Source: Haliotis asinina
Lineage: Eukaryota; Mollusca; Gastropoda; Lepetellida; Haliotidae
Direction: 5' to 3'
Length of the DNA stretch: 64,000 nucleotides
Assembly: GCF_037392515.1 (NCBI RefSeq)
Contig: NC_090283.1
Span: forward strand, 38,022,249-38,086,248
A program made the position numbers and the translations under genes. Below the pieces are notes generated by a model. That model saw only the letters and a list, made by a program, of their open reading frames with translations, was not told the DNA's origin and did no database searches. Numbering within the stretch: the stretch's first letter is position 1; the number at the start of each line of letters is the position of its first letter. Below, piece by piece: positions 59,401 to 64,000 of this stretch.

Positions 59401-59795
59401 AAGGGTTCACTTGTCATGAATAACATCTGAGTTCAATTCCACACATAAAGCCCATTTCTGGTGTGCAGTACCAGGATATTGCTGGAATATTGTTAAAAGT
59501 GGCATAAAACTAGACTGATTGACTCACATATGTAGCATTATTTCTTAGTTGTATATCTTCCCTTCCTACATTCCCCTCACCACTTCTGTTGTTTGTAATA
59601 TCTTCACCCTCCATAAAACATTTGTGACAGTGATTGACTTGGAGACAACCTTCCCATCTCCTTTGTTATCATTAATGGTAACATATTGATACTATGAAAA
59701 ACAAGGTGTTGCAAAATCTTTTGCCATGTGTATATATGTAAGTACATTTTATTTTCTGTTATGTTCCAGATTCAATGGAAAAGGATGAATTATAA
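6613..59795 (+). CDS. UGGT1: UDP-glucose:glycoprotein glucosyltransferase (UGGT), 40 coding exons
   Basis: UGGT re-glucosylates N-glycans of misfolded glycoproteins in the ER lumen, returning them to calnexin/calreticulin. Exons read from GT-AG junctions with phase agreement throughout: 6613-6737, 7321-7406, 7633-7763, 7966-8078, 8309-8483, 14391-14487, 18993-19068, 19632-19732, 20128-20227, 22192-22252, 22380-22535, 23110-23199, 31857-31976, 33307-33392, 33877-34012, 34218-34346, 34872-35036, 35252-35375, 35536-35634, 35825-35919, 36812-37015, 37547-37678, 45421-45551, 45803-45898, 46004-46186, 46458-46647, 46924-46975, 47322-47428, 48066-48151, 48261-48345, 50203-50285, 54704-54796, 55417-55501, 55899-56008, 57331-57403, 57641-57744, 57927-57983, 58222-58453, 59008-59167, 59770-59795. 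The lengths sum to 4554 nt: 1517 residues plus stop, close to the ~1550 usual for animals. A signal peptide (1-19), four thioredoxin-like domains, beta-sandwich region, GT24 domain with DAD at 1322-1324 and terminal KDEL are all present. No break was found. Whether it is the orthologue of vertebrate UGGT1 or the pre-duplication gene cannot be decided here; the symbol names the family. Confidence 0.95.
9911..10545 (+). pseudogene. Decayed DIRS-type tyrosine recombinase, copy 1
   Basis: Reading through stops and frameshifts, the plus strand gives [17 protein letters not shown], then [12 protein letters not shown], then LFIPLSTA, then [17 protein letters not shown] and EGCFGKF. These align piece by piece with the recombinase part of the DIRS-like element at 42640-43601 ([63 protein letters not shown]). 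R-I-S-E is the first catalytic-arginine box; in the second box the HxxR arginine is replaced (HETW). The relic is non-functional. The imperfect inverted pair GTGACATAGGATAAG and CTTATCCTATCTCAC at about 11162-11223 resembles the terminal hairpin of the other element. Confidence 0.7.
12636..13271 (+). pseudogene. Decayed DIRS-type tyrosine recombinase, copy 2 (tandem duplicate)
   Basis: This is the same relic as at 9911-10545, carried in the second 2.73-kb unit. It differs by a one-base insertion near 12947, which shifts the small overlapping frame. It was duplicated together with its surroundings and is not an independent insertion. Confidence 0.7.
14391..14487 (+). CDS. UGGT1: UGGT exon 6
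   Basis: The acceptor TTCCTGACAG precedes AAT and the donor is GAAG|GTAGGC. It encodes about residues 211-242, including [19 protein letters not shown], one of the most conserved UGGT segments (end of the first thioredoxin-like region). It stands alone between the 2.7-kb duplication and a 4.5-kb intron. Confidence 0.93.
14488..16270. other. Intron 6, left part
   Basis: This is non-coding intron sequence. Apart from the minus-strand tRNA-like SINE near 15536-15640 I recognise nothing. Small open frames here have no protein-like features. Confidence 0.5.
15536..15640 (-). repeat. tRNA-derived SINE-like sequence
   Basis: On the minus strand the sequence reads TAGCCTAGTGGATAAAATCG (A-box-like), then CAATCTCGTAAGC (anticodon-arm-like), then GGTTGCAGGTTCGAAAC (B-box). 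The order and spacing fit a tRNA-derived RNA polymerase III promoter. Mismatched arms suggest a SINE head, not a working tRNA gene. Target-site duplications were not found. Confidence 0.55.
16271..16530. repeat. 40-bp minisatellite, left segment
   Basis: Six to seven units of about 40 bp share CTACCATGTCACATGGTGAT followed by AGATGTGATGTATTGCTTAT. The array is cut by the element at 16531-18591 and resumes at 18592. Confidence 0.88.
16531..18591. mobile_element. Non-autonomous DNA transposon with 22-bp terminal inverted repeats
   Basis: The left end CAGTCCCTCCTGGATTCCG and the right end CGGAATCCAGGAGGGACTG are inverted copies (about 22 bp with one mismatch: CGCGG versus CGTGG). The element interrupts a 40-bp minisatellite and is flanked by CATGGT on both sides (16525-16530 and 18592-18597), a likely 6-bp target duplication. 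Subterminal sequence is rich in ATTCTGC and AATTCCG motifs. There is no transposase frame. The interior holds a ~172-bp tandem repeat (17292-18400). I cannot assign a superfamily; a 6-bp duplication is uncommon, and the array makes its exact length uncertain. Confidence 0.85.
17292..18400. repeat. ~172-bp tandem repeat, about 6 units, inside the TIR element
   Basis: TTCCATGGAA recurs near 17482, 17653, 17827, 18000, 18167 and 18332, about every 170 bp. Each unit also carries GGAGCAGAACTCAAAAACCG, TTCAATATTTTTCTGCAAAA and GGTGCCTTT. Units are diverged, so the repeat is older than the neighbouring minisatellites. Confidence 0.85.
18592..18845. repeat. 40-bp minisatellite, right segment
   Basis: This continues the array at 16271-16530 after the inserted transposon, with more diverged units (for example CTACCATGTCAAATGGTGGAAG at the end). 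Confidence 0.85.
18993..23199 (+). CDS. UGGT1: UGGT exons 7-12: second thioredoxin-like region
   Basis: Exons are 18993-19068, 19632-19732, 20128-20227, 22192-22252, 22380-22535 and 23110-23199. They encode about residues 243-437: an acidic linker ([10 protein letters not shown]), [47 protein letters not shown], then [17 protein letters not shown] and [13 protein letters not shown], and [10 protein letters not shown]. Each segment aligns in order with animal UGGT. Exon 10 has a weak donor (CAG|GTCGGT) and lies between two arrays. Confidence 0.92.
19398..19500 (+). repeat. 3' part of a tRNA-derived SINE
   Basis: GTGAAGCCAGTTTCTGGTG, GATGTTGCTGGAATGTTGC and AATGTAAAACCAAACTCAG match the tail of the complete SINE at 59375-59523 (AAGCCCATTTCTGGTGTG, GATATTGCTGGAATATTG, GGCATAAAACTAGACT). 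The tRNA-like head is missing or decayed. Confidence 0.7.
20264..22141. repeat. 38-bp minisatellite in UGGT intron 9, about 49 units
   Basis: The unit is GTACACCTCCAGGGTGTGAC followed by ATAAGATGTAAAGTATGA, repeated every 38 bp with few variants (ACCTCCAGG/ATCTCCAGG, GGGTGT/GGATGT, AAGATGT/AGGATGT). Right-hand units (about 21700-22050) are more diverged and include a duplicated block. Because 38 is not a multiple of 3 and the minus strand lacks stops in any frame, three overlapping 620-650-codon open frames appear; they are not genes. Confidence 0.95.
23430..31856. repeat. 8.4-kb minisatellite of a ~25-bp unit filling UGGT intron 12
   Basis: The unit is GTATGTTGCAGTACTGTATG followed by TTGGT, with 22-, 24- and 25-bp length variants and AC/GC (GCAGTACTG or GCAGTGCTG) and TTGG/TAGT/TAGG alternatives. 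Length implies roughly 335 units. The last unit runs directly into exon 13: its TTGCAG is the splice acceptor. A segment from about 24908 recurs at about 29128, showing large block duplication within the array. The minus strand has a 2297-codon open frame and the plus strand many shorter ones; both are repeat artefacts. Confidence 0.96.
31857..31976 (+). CDS. UGGT1: UGGT exon 13
   Basis: The exon opens right at the end of the 25-bp array (TTGTTGCAG|TACCTC) and closes CATCTT|GTTAGT. It encodes 40 residues (about 438-477) including [20 protein letters not shown], a conserved UGGT block. The next exon begins VFIVDPA, giving the family's HLVFIVDPA junction, which fixes both boundaries. The donor GTTAGT is non-optimal but in phase. 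Confidence 0.92.
31977..33306. other. UGGT intron 13 with one SINE-like remnant
   Basis: AT-rich intron sequence. A degenerate tRNA-derived SINE lies around 32795-32893 (GTGGGGTAGCTTTGTGATTA, TTGTTCGATTCCCC, GTGTGAAGCTCATTTCTG). Nothing else is recognised. Confidence 0.55.
33307..37678 (+). CDS. UGGT1: UGGT exons 14-22: central thioredoxin-like domains
   Basis: Exons are 33307-33392, 33877-34012, 34218-34346, 34872-35036, 35252-35375, 35536-35634, 35825-35919, 36812-37015 and 37547-37678. They encode about residues 478-867: [98 protein letters not shown] and RGIVTNGK. These cover the third and fourth thioredoxin-like modules. All introns are in phase and exon 22 ends just before the intron that carries the DIRS element. 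Confidence 0.93.
35976..36262. mobile_element. hAT-type MITE, 287 bp, in UGGT intron 20
   Basis: The ends are inverted: TAGAGGTGTGACGATA at the left and TATTGTCACACCTCTA at the right. Both sides carry the 8-bp direct repeat CTGTATAG (35968-35975 and 36263-36270). An 8-bp target duplication with TAGRGGTGTGAC-like ends is typical of hAT elements. The interior is AT-rich with repeated TATCG/CGATA-type motifs and no coding frame, so it is non-autonomous. Confidence 0.9.
36501..36556 (-). other. C-rich tract, potential G-quadruplex on the minus strand
   Basis: The plus strand has repeated CCC runs (CCACCCACCCCCACCCACC, then CCCCCACCCCCCACCCACC) in UGGT intron 20. The complementary strand therefore has more than four GGG runs with short loops. 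Structure formation is inferred. Confidence 0.5.
37199..37464 (+). mobile_element. SINE-like retroposon with 14-bp target duplication
   Basis: The 266-bp element starts with a GTGAGTGAG array and contains GTTTTACGCCATATTCCAGC, GGACCAGACAATCCAGTGAT, TTGGGAACCGATGACATGTG and GGTTGCTGAAGGCCTGTTCT. The direct repeat AGCATACACATGAA flanks it exactly (37185-37198 and 37465-37478), typical of target-primed insertion. I associate this sequence with a highly abundant abalone repeat; that is from memory and unverified. Confidence 0.88.
37836..37955. repeat. 36-bp minisatellite, left remnant (UGGT intron 22)
   Basis: Three to four diverged units (GTCGGCCATCATTGTGAATGG, GATATGTCAGATGATTGGCC) belong to the same family as the array at 44778-45420. 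The DIRS-like element and the hAT fragment lie between the two parts, so they were inserted into one ancestral array. Confidence 0.8.
38825..39514 (+). CDS. DIRS gag-like proline/alanine-rich ORF
   Basis: This open frame of 229 codons has a basic N-terminal part ([14 protein letters not shown]), a middle segment ([20 protein letters not shown]) and then about 20 repeats of the type P-x-P-A-P, ending in an Arg/Ser-rich tail. Its position ahead of the RT and recombinase remnants suggests the gag-like product of a DIRS element. Similar pentapeptide repeats can expand by slippage. No Zn-knuckle is visible. Function is inferred only from position. Confidence 0.5.
   Translation: MLVAGFKASFAAKRKHFSQRKRRLSSPASSLGSLPDDPDLQPPSAPVPTPGMGRSSMTPVRLSQEPPRSDSIVDLFSSGGLCHPEVQRFLRSLLTPGAAVMPASVSTPAPMPTPAPVLTPAPMSAPAPKPTPALTPAPVPAPALTPVPMPAPVPMPTPASMSTSAPVPTPAPTPDPVPAPAPASYRIPRVLHTLSREEVLQRQLDEARAQGLEAESSRRRSRSRFPGSR
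41069..41281 (+). pseudogene. Reverse transcriptase C-terminal remnant of the DIRS element
   Basis: The frame contains [20 protein letters not shown], resembling the S-x-L-x-P-x-Q-x-I-x-H/Y-L-G-V block that follows the palm domain in DIRS reverse transcriptases. The catalytic YxDD box could not be found intact upstream, and the flanking region is full of stops. The assignment rests on this block plus the neighbouring RNase H and recombinase segments. Confidence 0.4.
41570..42613 (+). pseudogene. DIRS RNase H tail and start of tyrosine recombinase
   Basis: The frame is 347 codons. Residues 54-70 ([17 protein letters not shown]) match the HIPG...ADALSR end of RT/RNase H polyproteins. Residues 236-300 ([20 protein letters not shown], then [10 protein letters not shown] and [13 protein letters not shown]) match the N-terminal SAM-like domain of DIRS recombinases. 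The Met is not a real start: the frame is a read-through of two normally separate parts, and it drifts off the recombinase frame before the catalytic domain. Confidence 0.65.
42640..43601 (+). pseudogene. DIRS tyrosine recombinase catalytic region, internally duplicated and frameshifted
   Basis: Across two frames the region reads [16 protein letters not shown] (first Arg box), [57 protein letters not shown] (HxxR box), [12 protein letters not shown] and [14 protein letters not shown] (probable catalytic Tyr). A ~335-bp stretch containing the HxxR and Tyr boxes is present twice: GAGCTGCTGTGTCTCGTTAG occurs at about 42856 and 43191. The copy boundaries follow GGACATGGAGG. Frameshifts between boxes make it inactive. 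Confidence 0.75.
44377..44683 (+). pseudogene. hAT-type transposase N-terminal zinc-finger fragment, frameshifted
   Basis: One frame gives a 68-codon peptide ([20 protein letters not shown] at its start). The next frame continues with [23 protein letters not shown] and [11 protein letters not shown]. The order W-L-K-x-x-P-W-L, C-x-x-C, N-S-F-x-x-G resembles the TTF/BED-like finger at the N-terminus of hAT transposases and of ZNF862-type domesticated relatives. An A-rich and T-rich stretch between the frames probably caused the shift. No transposase core follows before the array at 44778. Confidence 0.5.
44778..45420. repeat. 36-bp minisatellite abutting UGGT exon 23
   Basis: Units of 36 bp (GTGAATGGTAAATATGTCAG, then ATGACTGGCCATTAAT) repeat about 18 times. 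The last units run into the exon 23 acceptor; TATGTCAGATGATCGGCCA in the unit resembles TATGTTACCAG|GTGATCGGTCC at the exon boundary. Because 36 is a multiple of 3 the minus strand stays open with a 12-residue repeat; this is not treated as a gene. Confidence 0.92.
45421..46647 (+). CDS. UGGT1: UGGT exons 23-26
   Basis: Exons are 45421-45551, 45803-45898, 46004-46186 and 46458-46647. They encode about residues 868-1067: [92 protein letters not shown] and [12 protein letters not shown]. This is the conserved region joining the last thioredoxin-like module to the beta-sandwich domains. Exon 23 starts at the first base after the 36-bp array. Confidence 0.94.
46924..50285 (+). CDS. UGGT1: UGGT exons 27-31: beta-sandwich region and linker
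   Basis: Exons are 46924-46975, 47322-47428, 48066-48151, 48261-48345 and 50203-50285. They encode about residues 1068-1205: [74 protein letters not shown] and [19 protein letters not shown]. The donor of exon 31 used here is CCAG|GTCAGT; a second in-phase donor (GAA|GTAAGT) lies 24 nt downstream at 50309/50310. Confidence 0.93.
48480..50170. repeat. 28-bp minisatellite in UGGT intron 30
   Basis: The unit is GATGGTTCTGTGCCTGTGTG followed by GATGATGT, about 28 bp, with shorter ~20-bp units (GATGTTTCTGTGGATGATGT) near 49970-50080. Larger blocks of about 310-350 bp are themselves repeated (about 49190-49500 and 49500-49860). It ends some 30 bp before the exon 31 acceptor. Open minus-strand frames (His/Pro/Ser/Thr-rich) are artefacts of the repeat. 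Confidence 0.92.
50310..52320. other. UGGT intron 31, left part; no feature recognised
   Basis: AT-rich single-copy-looking intron sequence. Small open frames on both strands (such as 51995-52375 plus) show no domain or conserved motif; that one runs into the following array. Confidence 0.5.
52321..54290 (+). repeat. 38-bp minisatellite with AATAAA in each unit, about 52 units
   Basis: The unit GCTGCCCTATGCAATAAATA followed by AGAAATTGTTGTTAAAAT repeats every 38 bp with almost no change. Two versions differ at TTGTTGTTAAAAT versus TTGCTATTAAAAT; the first ~32 units are almost all the first type, while after about 53590 the types largely alternate, giving a 76-bp dimer. Each unit contains AATAAA in the sense orientation of UGGT. 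Confidence 0.96.
54704..59167 (+). CDS. UGGT1: UGGT exons 32-39: GT24 catalytic glucosyltransferase domain
   Basis: Exons are 54704-54796, 55417-55501, 55899-56008, 57331-57403, 57641-57744, 57927-57983, 58222-58453 and 59008-59167. They encode about residues 1205-1509. An acidic segment (SDEDEDET) leads into [48 protein letters not shown], then FVDADQIVRADL with the metal/UDP-glucose-binding D1322-A-D1324, [68 protein letters not shown] (1415-1422), [13 protein letters not shown] and [14 protein letters not shown]. This is the GT24 fold with all expected blocks present. Exon 33 (85 nt) is easily missed because it lies in a longer open frame read in another phase. Confidence 0.95.
54828..55055. 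repeat. Diverged ~65-bp tandem repeat in UGGT intron 32
   Basis: Three to four units share GGTTCAGTATTAGC, then AGTTGACACAAGA, then TGGCTTAGCATCTGCAGCA with many substitutions, so this is an old array. Confidence 0.7.
56001..57010 (+). repeat. 37-bp minisatellite whose unit contains the exon 34 splice donor
   Basis: The unit is GGGGGTGAGTGAGTGGCAGG followed by TTCATCGTAGGTATCCT (37 bp, about 27 copies). The first copy overlaps the end of exon 34: TGGGG|GTGAGT is the real donor (56008/56009), and the downstream copies repeat GGGGGTGAGT or GAGGGTGAGT. Variants include TATTCTGG, TATTGTGA and GAGCGG. Confidence 0.94.
58421..58905 (+). repeat. ~70-bp tandem repeat containing the exon 38 end and its donor, 7 units
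   Basis: The first unit includes the last 33 nt of exon 38 (GAGTCCCTGCAGTATGCCAA, then GACTATAGATCTG) and the donor GTCAGTTACTACACTAGCC. Six more copies follow in the intron with progressive change (AGATCTGGTCAG, AGATCGGGACAG, AGATTGGGTCAG, TGATGTGGTCAG). The real donor is taken as the first, because the protein then continues IDL|CNNP as in other UGGTs. Confidence 0.9.
59375..59523 (+). mobile_element. tRNA-derived SINE with 14-bp target duplication
   Basis: GATAGCCTAGTGGTTAAAGG is A-box-like and GAGTTCAATTCCACAC is B-box-like, in the order of an RNA polymerase III promoter. The tail GCTGGAATATTGTTAAAAGT, GGCATAAAACTAGACTGA follows. The direct repeat TCACATATGTAGCA flanks it (59361-59374 and 59524-59537). 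It lies in the last UGGT intron. Confidence 0.88.
59770..59795 (+). CDS. UGGT1: UGGT exon 40: terminal microexon encoding the KDEL signal
   Basis: After TTATGTTCCAG the exon completes the split codon (G|AT) and encodes DSMEKDEL followed by TAA. KDEL is the canonical ER-retrieval tetrapeptide, as required for a soluble lumenal enzyme with no membrane anchor. Only 26 coding nt are in this exon. Phase with exon 39 (ending AAAAAG|GTATGG) is correct. Confidence 0.93.
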
Positions 59796-60190
59796 CACTG
59801 GCCAAAGGTTTAGAGTATTTTATGTACATATGTAAAGTTTGTTGTAATATGATGTGTGGAAATTCTCATCCTCCCTGGTGGAGACCATCTTCATGTTGTG
59901 AGAGGGGAAGTGACTGGAGGCTTGGTACCTACACTGTTGGGACATACATATAGTTAAGAGAGACTGTACAATACACACACAACTGCCCCAACAGTGTCTC
60001 ATCTACGGGTGTGCTCCACCTATTGGCAGTATAACAGATCTCAGCAGACTGCACTCATCAAGATGGACTTACACTACCTGTTTCAAGACTGAGGGAATAT
60101 AGCAACAGACTTTTGAAGTTTATATCGTTGCCATTCTCCATATTCTTGTCCGATGAAAATCATGAATAAATTTATCTTATGTATAAATGA
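59796..60190 (+). terminator. UGGT1: UGGT 3' UTR and polyadenylation signal
   Basis: The sequence after TAA holds no conserved frame. AATAAA at 60165-60170 (in CATGAATAAATTTATC) gives a 3' UTR of about 390 nt. A second, weaker ATAAAT occurs a few bases later. The cleavage position is not visible directly. Confidence 0.7.
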
Positions 60191-63100
60191 GAAATTATCC
60201 AACATCTCACAATTCTGTTGTTTAGCTTTGAACTCGCCTTGTACCAATAATTTGAACATAGAACTTGCTTCCTGGTAGTGAAGAAAGGCGATAGAATTTA
60301 GAATTTATTAGTGCTTGGTTTCTTCAGGTTTCAGGTGGACATCATTTGTGAAGTACCTTCCAAATTCATAGTAATAATTCCAAACATGATAAGGTGGTAC
60401 ATTGAAGTCACAGAGTTACTAGTGTTTGTAGTCAAGTGTGTTGTTAATCACTGGGGGTGGTCAGTAGGGACTGCTAGACATGGTCCAGCAGCAGGTCATA
60501 GAACGCCCTCAGACTGCCTGCCGTATGACATCACTGGGTACGTCTTACATGTCATGAACAGCGTTTTGTGGACCTCAATAATTGTACATCAATATGCATC
60601 TTTTACGTTTTTTTATTAGTGATAAAATCTGGAATCTTCTTGTAATTGGGTTGTCTGCCATGGTAGTCATCATTTTGAAACCATTTAGAAAAGAACAGCA
60701 ATTGCATATTCATCACAAGCACTACCACTCGTATTCAAGATGGGGGGCCTAAAAAAGGCTTCAAATGGATGAACAGGAAAATTTTGATATCAGCTAATGG
60801 CCACTTGTTGCCTTGTAAAAATTATGTAAATTTCCGTGAAAGTGAACTTTGTATGTATGTGTTAGATGACTGTATTTACGATCTGTTGGTGCATGGGTGT
60901 AACCTGTGACACACTGAATGGTGTAGGTCTGAATGCATGAAGCATCACAACTGGCATGACTGGTTCAAATCTTGTAAAATGTGAGACTGATACATCTATT
61001 TATACTTTCATGTTCGACCTCTTTACTATGTAATATTCTAACATATTTCATTCAGTATAAGTCAAGGCTGTATATTTTAACTGTGCAAATTAATGTTGAT
61101 CGTACATACTGCATAAAGTTGAAAGTAAATAGATTGGTAACTTATATATGATAAGATTACATTTGTCTGGCCCAAACAATGAAACCCATACATGACGTAG
61201 TGTTGCTGCAGTAATCTAGCATAACACCAAGACCTTGCTTGATGAATATAACCAACACACTCTCTCATAGTTCACTGCTGGTGTAATTCTATACCATGTG
61301 TTTTCTGTAATATTATCCTTGATAATATGTTGATTTATTTCTGGTTGAAGGAACACCTCTGGTGTGCATTGCTGTCCTAATTTTGCATTAACCCTCTATG
61401 ATACACTGTTACCTAGTGAGGACAAGCAATCATAGTTGATATGCAGGAACAATCCTGCCAATGAAGAACTTTACATCTGATTCATGAAAACTTTTGGGTG
61501 CACAACATTTACTAGAACTACTTGGATCAATCTTTCAGAAGTCACTGTATCAAGACCAGATGTCCTCACTTTAGCTTGATGGATTTGGATGCCTTTTGCC
61601 ATCCCTATTGCCATTGTCTGCTCATGTCGACAATGTGTCCTGGTCACCCTGTGATGGATATAGCAGGGTTGTGCAGCTGGGCAGCAGAGAAAACCTCAAA
61701 GGTCATGCCTCAGTTCTACTTAAAATATTATGGGCTTCCATTAACATATGATTTAGCACATGACCCTTGTGGTCATTGATACGGACAGTTGTATGGTAGA
61801 TCTGACAATGAATGCACTGTGCAATGACAATTTGGGGGTAACCTGAACTGACGTCGGAAACATTGATCCATGTGTTTTCTGTGTAAATGGCTCACAGGAT
61901 CTGAGTGTGTTTGGATGCTATATGTAGTAGCAATGTCGTTGTTGTATCCATGTTACACTTAAAGCACCCCTAAACTGTACAACAAAGTCAGGAAAAGATG
62001 GTTTCATATCAGTTTCTTTTTTTTGACATTCTGAGATACTTTGTTCCTACTTCAACAGATATATCATGAACATCATTTGGAAATGAAGTCCGGGACTGTT
62101 TTCAGAATATGTCTCCTTCCATTATGACACAGGTGGTGTGTCCATTAACTTCAATGACAGATGTTCAGAAAGATCATCATCAGCAGTATGGAAGCAAGTG
62201 TTTCTCCCTGGCAACTATTGCTCTTTGATTGCCCTCTTGATTTATCATATCTGCCCAACATCAATCCAAAGTGTAAATCATGAGAAAATAAACATTCCAT
62301 ATATGGAGAGTCCTGTTGTGTTCAGCTGCAGCCAATCTGCAGGATGAGGGACAGCCTCACAGTGCTCTCAGTGTACTACTTCAAAGCAACAGGAATATCA
62401 TGGATGACCTCTCACTCACCTCATCTTTCTCATTGTTTTCAGTCATATCAGTTGTTGGTAAATAATCAAGTCTGGTACAGACAATCAGATGATCCACATC
62501 AGTGGCATAATGACATTTATCTGATAATGTTGGTCACCAAATGTGACAATTATTTACTGACAGCCAGTTCTGAACCAGAGCATAGAAACCAAGTCAACAA
62601 CCCAACAGTGAGAATCACTGATGAAAAAACATTCCATGAACATCATTTTCAAACAGAATAGATCACATTTATCAAATTGTACCAGGAATTTGGAAATCCC
62701 AATAAAAAACACCAACAGCTCTATTTTACAGAAGGTAATTTTTTCCTAAATAGTCATACAGTTTTTTGCAATAGTGTTCAATATAGGTTACAAAGGAACA
62801 GTTTTGGTTACTATATAGTATTTCACGTATATGTTGCAATATATCTCCAGCTGATAATACAATTAAAATTAATAAAGAGGAGTATTTGAGATTTTAGGGA
62901 CAAGAAGTTCAATATCTGCTTTCTTAAACACTCCATTTGCACCATTTAGGGTTCATACTAACACCCCTTGGTCAGAAGAAAGTACACTTCCATCAGCTGA
63001 TAAAGTCCTCTTGGACAACAATCAGCCCTTACTGTTCTTCACCCTGAAGTATGTTCATCAACCAACACAGCATATCTTGATCTTCTTGACTCGTAAGCAT

Positions 63101-63895
63101 GTTTATCAACCATCTCAGTATTATAATCCTCTTGATACTGAAGTATGTTATTTACCATGTGTACGTGCACAACGCAGTAGCCCCAAACACGTCTATGGGG
63201 TCTCATTCTGGATTTTGACGTTTTTTCAAGGTCGAGAAATCACTTAGAACATTAATTTTGACACTCATCTTGCATCACACATTTGTTAGAGATTGTTTCT
63301 AGTCATTTGTTTTAAGATGAAAATCATATACATGCAAATTACATGCCATACACCAGTCATCTTGCAAAAGCAACTACATTACAAATAACTATGGTTGTAA
63401 GGAAGAGCAAATGGTGATGCACTCTCAAAACATTCAATAACATCATATCAACATTGGTTGACTCCAATACATCTCCTAAATAGTTTTAATCATAAATAAA
63501 AAAAAAATCAAGACCTCCCCTACTTTTTTTGAAGAGTATATCTTGATCATCTTGCCTCTGTAACATGTTACTTTTTCCATAAATCACTTTGCCATTGGAG
63601 AGAAAAAGACAAGAAAAACTATTTTCATGCTACAATTTGTCAGATGTTAGTACAAAAGTGCACGTACATCATGAACAAAAATGTGTAAACTTCTCTAATT
63701 TATTTCACTCTTACAGGCAATAATTCTTAACATGCTTCAGGTTAAAAGTTAGAAGTTACCATAATTTTTCATTAACTCTTGAATTCCTTTTCGATTTCAT
63801 GAAACAACTTGTGATCCAACAAATAAGAAATACTGGTACTAAAATTTGTGATTACTGACTACAAACCAATAATATCAGCCTCAAGGTAATCAGTG
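60191..63895. other. Intergenic sequence with no recognised gene
   Basis: AT-rich DNA. Open frames up to about 105 codons (60311-60619, 61522-61779, 62344-62661 plus) lack recognisable domains, splice context or codon bias. A minus-strand AATAAA (TTTATT at 63699-63704) could serve as the poly(A) signal of the candidate gene at the right edge. Confidence 0.5.
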
Positions 63896-64000
63896 TCAAA
63901 GTACACTCCAAGGATCCTTCACCCAACTTGCATCACTGAAGTATTCCATTGTAATGTAGTCCAGCACTGATGTGGGCAGAAAGTCAAGCCCATTCTCCTC
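63896..64000 (-). CDS. Candidate C-terminal exon of an unidentified gene (partial)
   Basis: On the minus strand, from the window edge, 34 codons are open and end in TGA: EENGLDFLPTSVLDYI, then TMEYFSDASWVKDPWSVL. The mix of acidic, aromatic and Trp residues looks like genuine protein and unlike nearby AT-rich chance frames, and AATAAA follows about 190 nt downstream on that strand. I do not recognise the family. Because it is cut by the window edge, this could still be a chance open frame. Confidence 0.4.
   Translation of the reverse strand, partial: EENGLDFLPTSVLDYITMEYFSDASWVKDPWSVL

Overview
The window is eukaryotic genomic DNA from a marine gastropod, most likely an abalone (Haliotis) or close relative. 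It has GT-AG introns, interspersed repeats of a type I associate with abalone genomes (a GTGAGTGAG-headed retroposon at 37199-37464 and tRNA-derived SINEs), DIRS-type retroelements and many intronic minisatellites. The genus is inferred from repeat style; it is not proven.

Almost the whole window is one plus-strand gene: UDP-glucose:glycoprotein glucosyltransferase (UGGT), the folding sensor of the ER calnexin/calreticulin cycle. I could place 40 coding exons from the ATG at 6613 to the TAA at 59795. All reading phases agree, and together they encode about 1517 residues, from a signal peptide to a C-terminal KDEL. Only 4.55 kb of the 53 kb gene is coding. A minus-strand first coding exon of an UNC93A-like membrane protein (3465-4515) lies head to head with it, and the divergent promoter region is at 4516-6600. 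A short open minus-strand stretch at 63896-64000 may be the last exon of a third gene.

Layout: 1-3464 intron of the UNC93A-like gene; 4516-6600 divergent intergenic region; 6613-8483 UGGT exons 1-5; 8719-14172 a nearly perfect 2.7-kb tandem duplication carrying a decayed DIRS tyrosine recombinase; 16271-18845 a 40-bp minisatellite split by a 2.06-kb terminal-inverted-repeat element; 18993-23199 exons 7-12 with a 1.9-kb 38-bp array; 23430-31856 an 8.4-kb array of a ~25-bp unit ending exactly at the exon 13 acceptor; 33307-37678 exons 14-22; 37956-44181 a broken DIRS-like retrotransposon, followed by a hAT-like zinc-finger fragment, both inside a 36-bp array that ends at exon 23; 45421-50285 exons 23-31 with a 28-bp array; 52321-54290 a 38-bp array with an AATAAA in nearly every unit; 54704-59795 exons 32-40 (catalytic domain) with two more arrays; 59796-60190 the 3' UTR; 60191-63895 no recognisable gene.

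The most unusual pattern is that at least four minisatellites have a unit that contains, or closely resembles, a real splice site of the adjoining exon: the exon 13 acceptor, exon 23 acceptor, exon 34 donor, and exon 38 donor with 33 nt of coding sequence. The gene therefore carries hundreds of decoy splice sites. The very long open frames on the minus strand of these arrays are a by-product of stop-free repeat units and are not annotated as genes.
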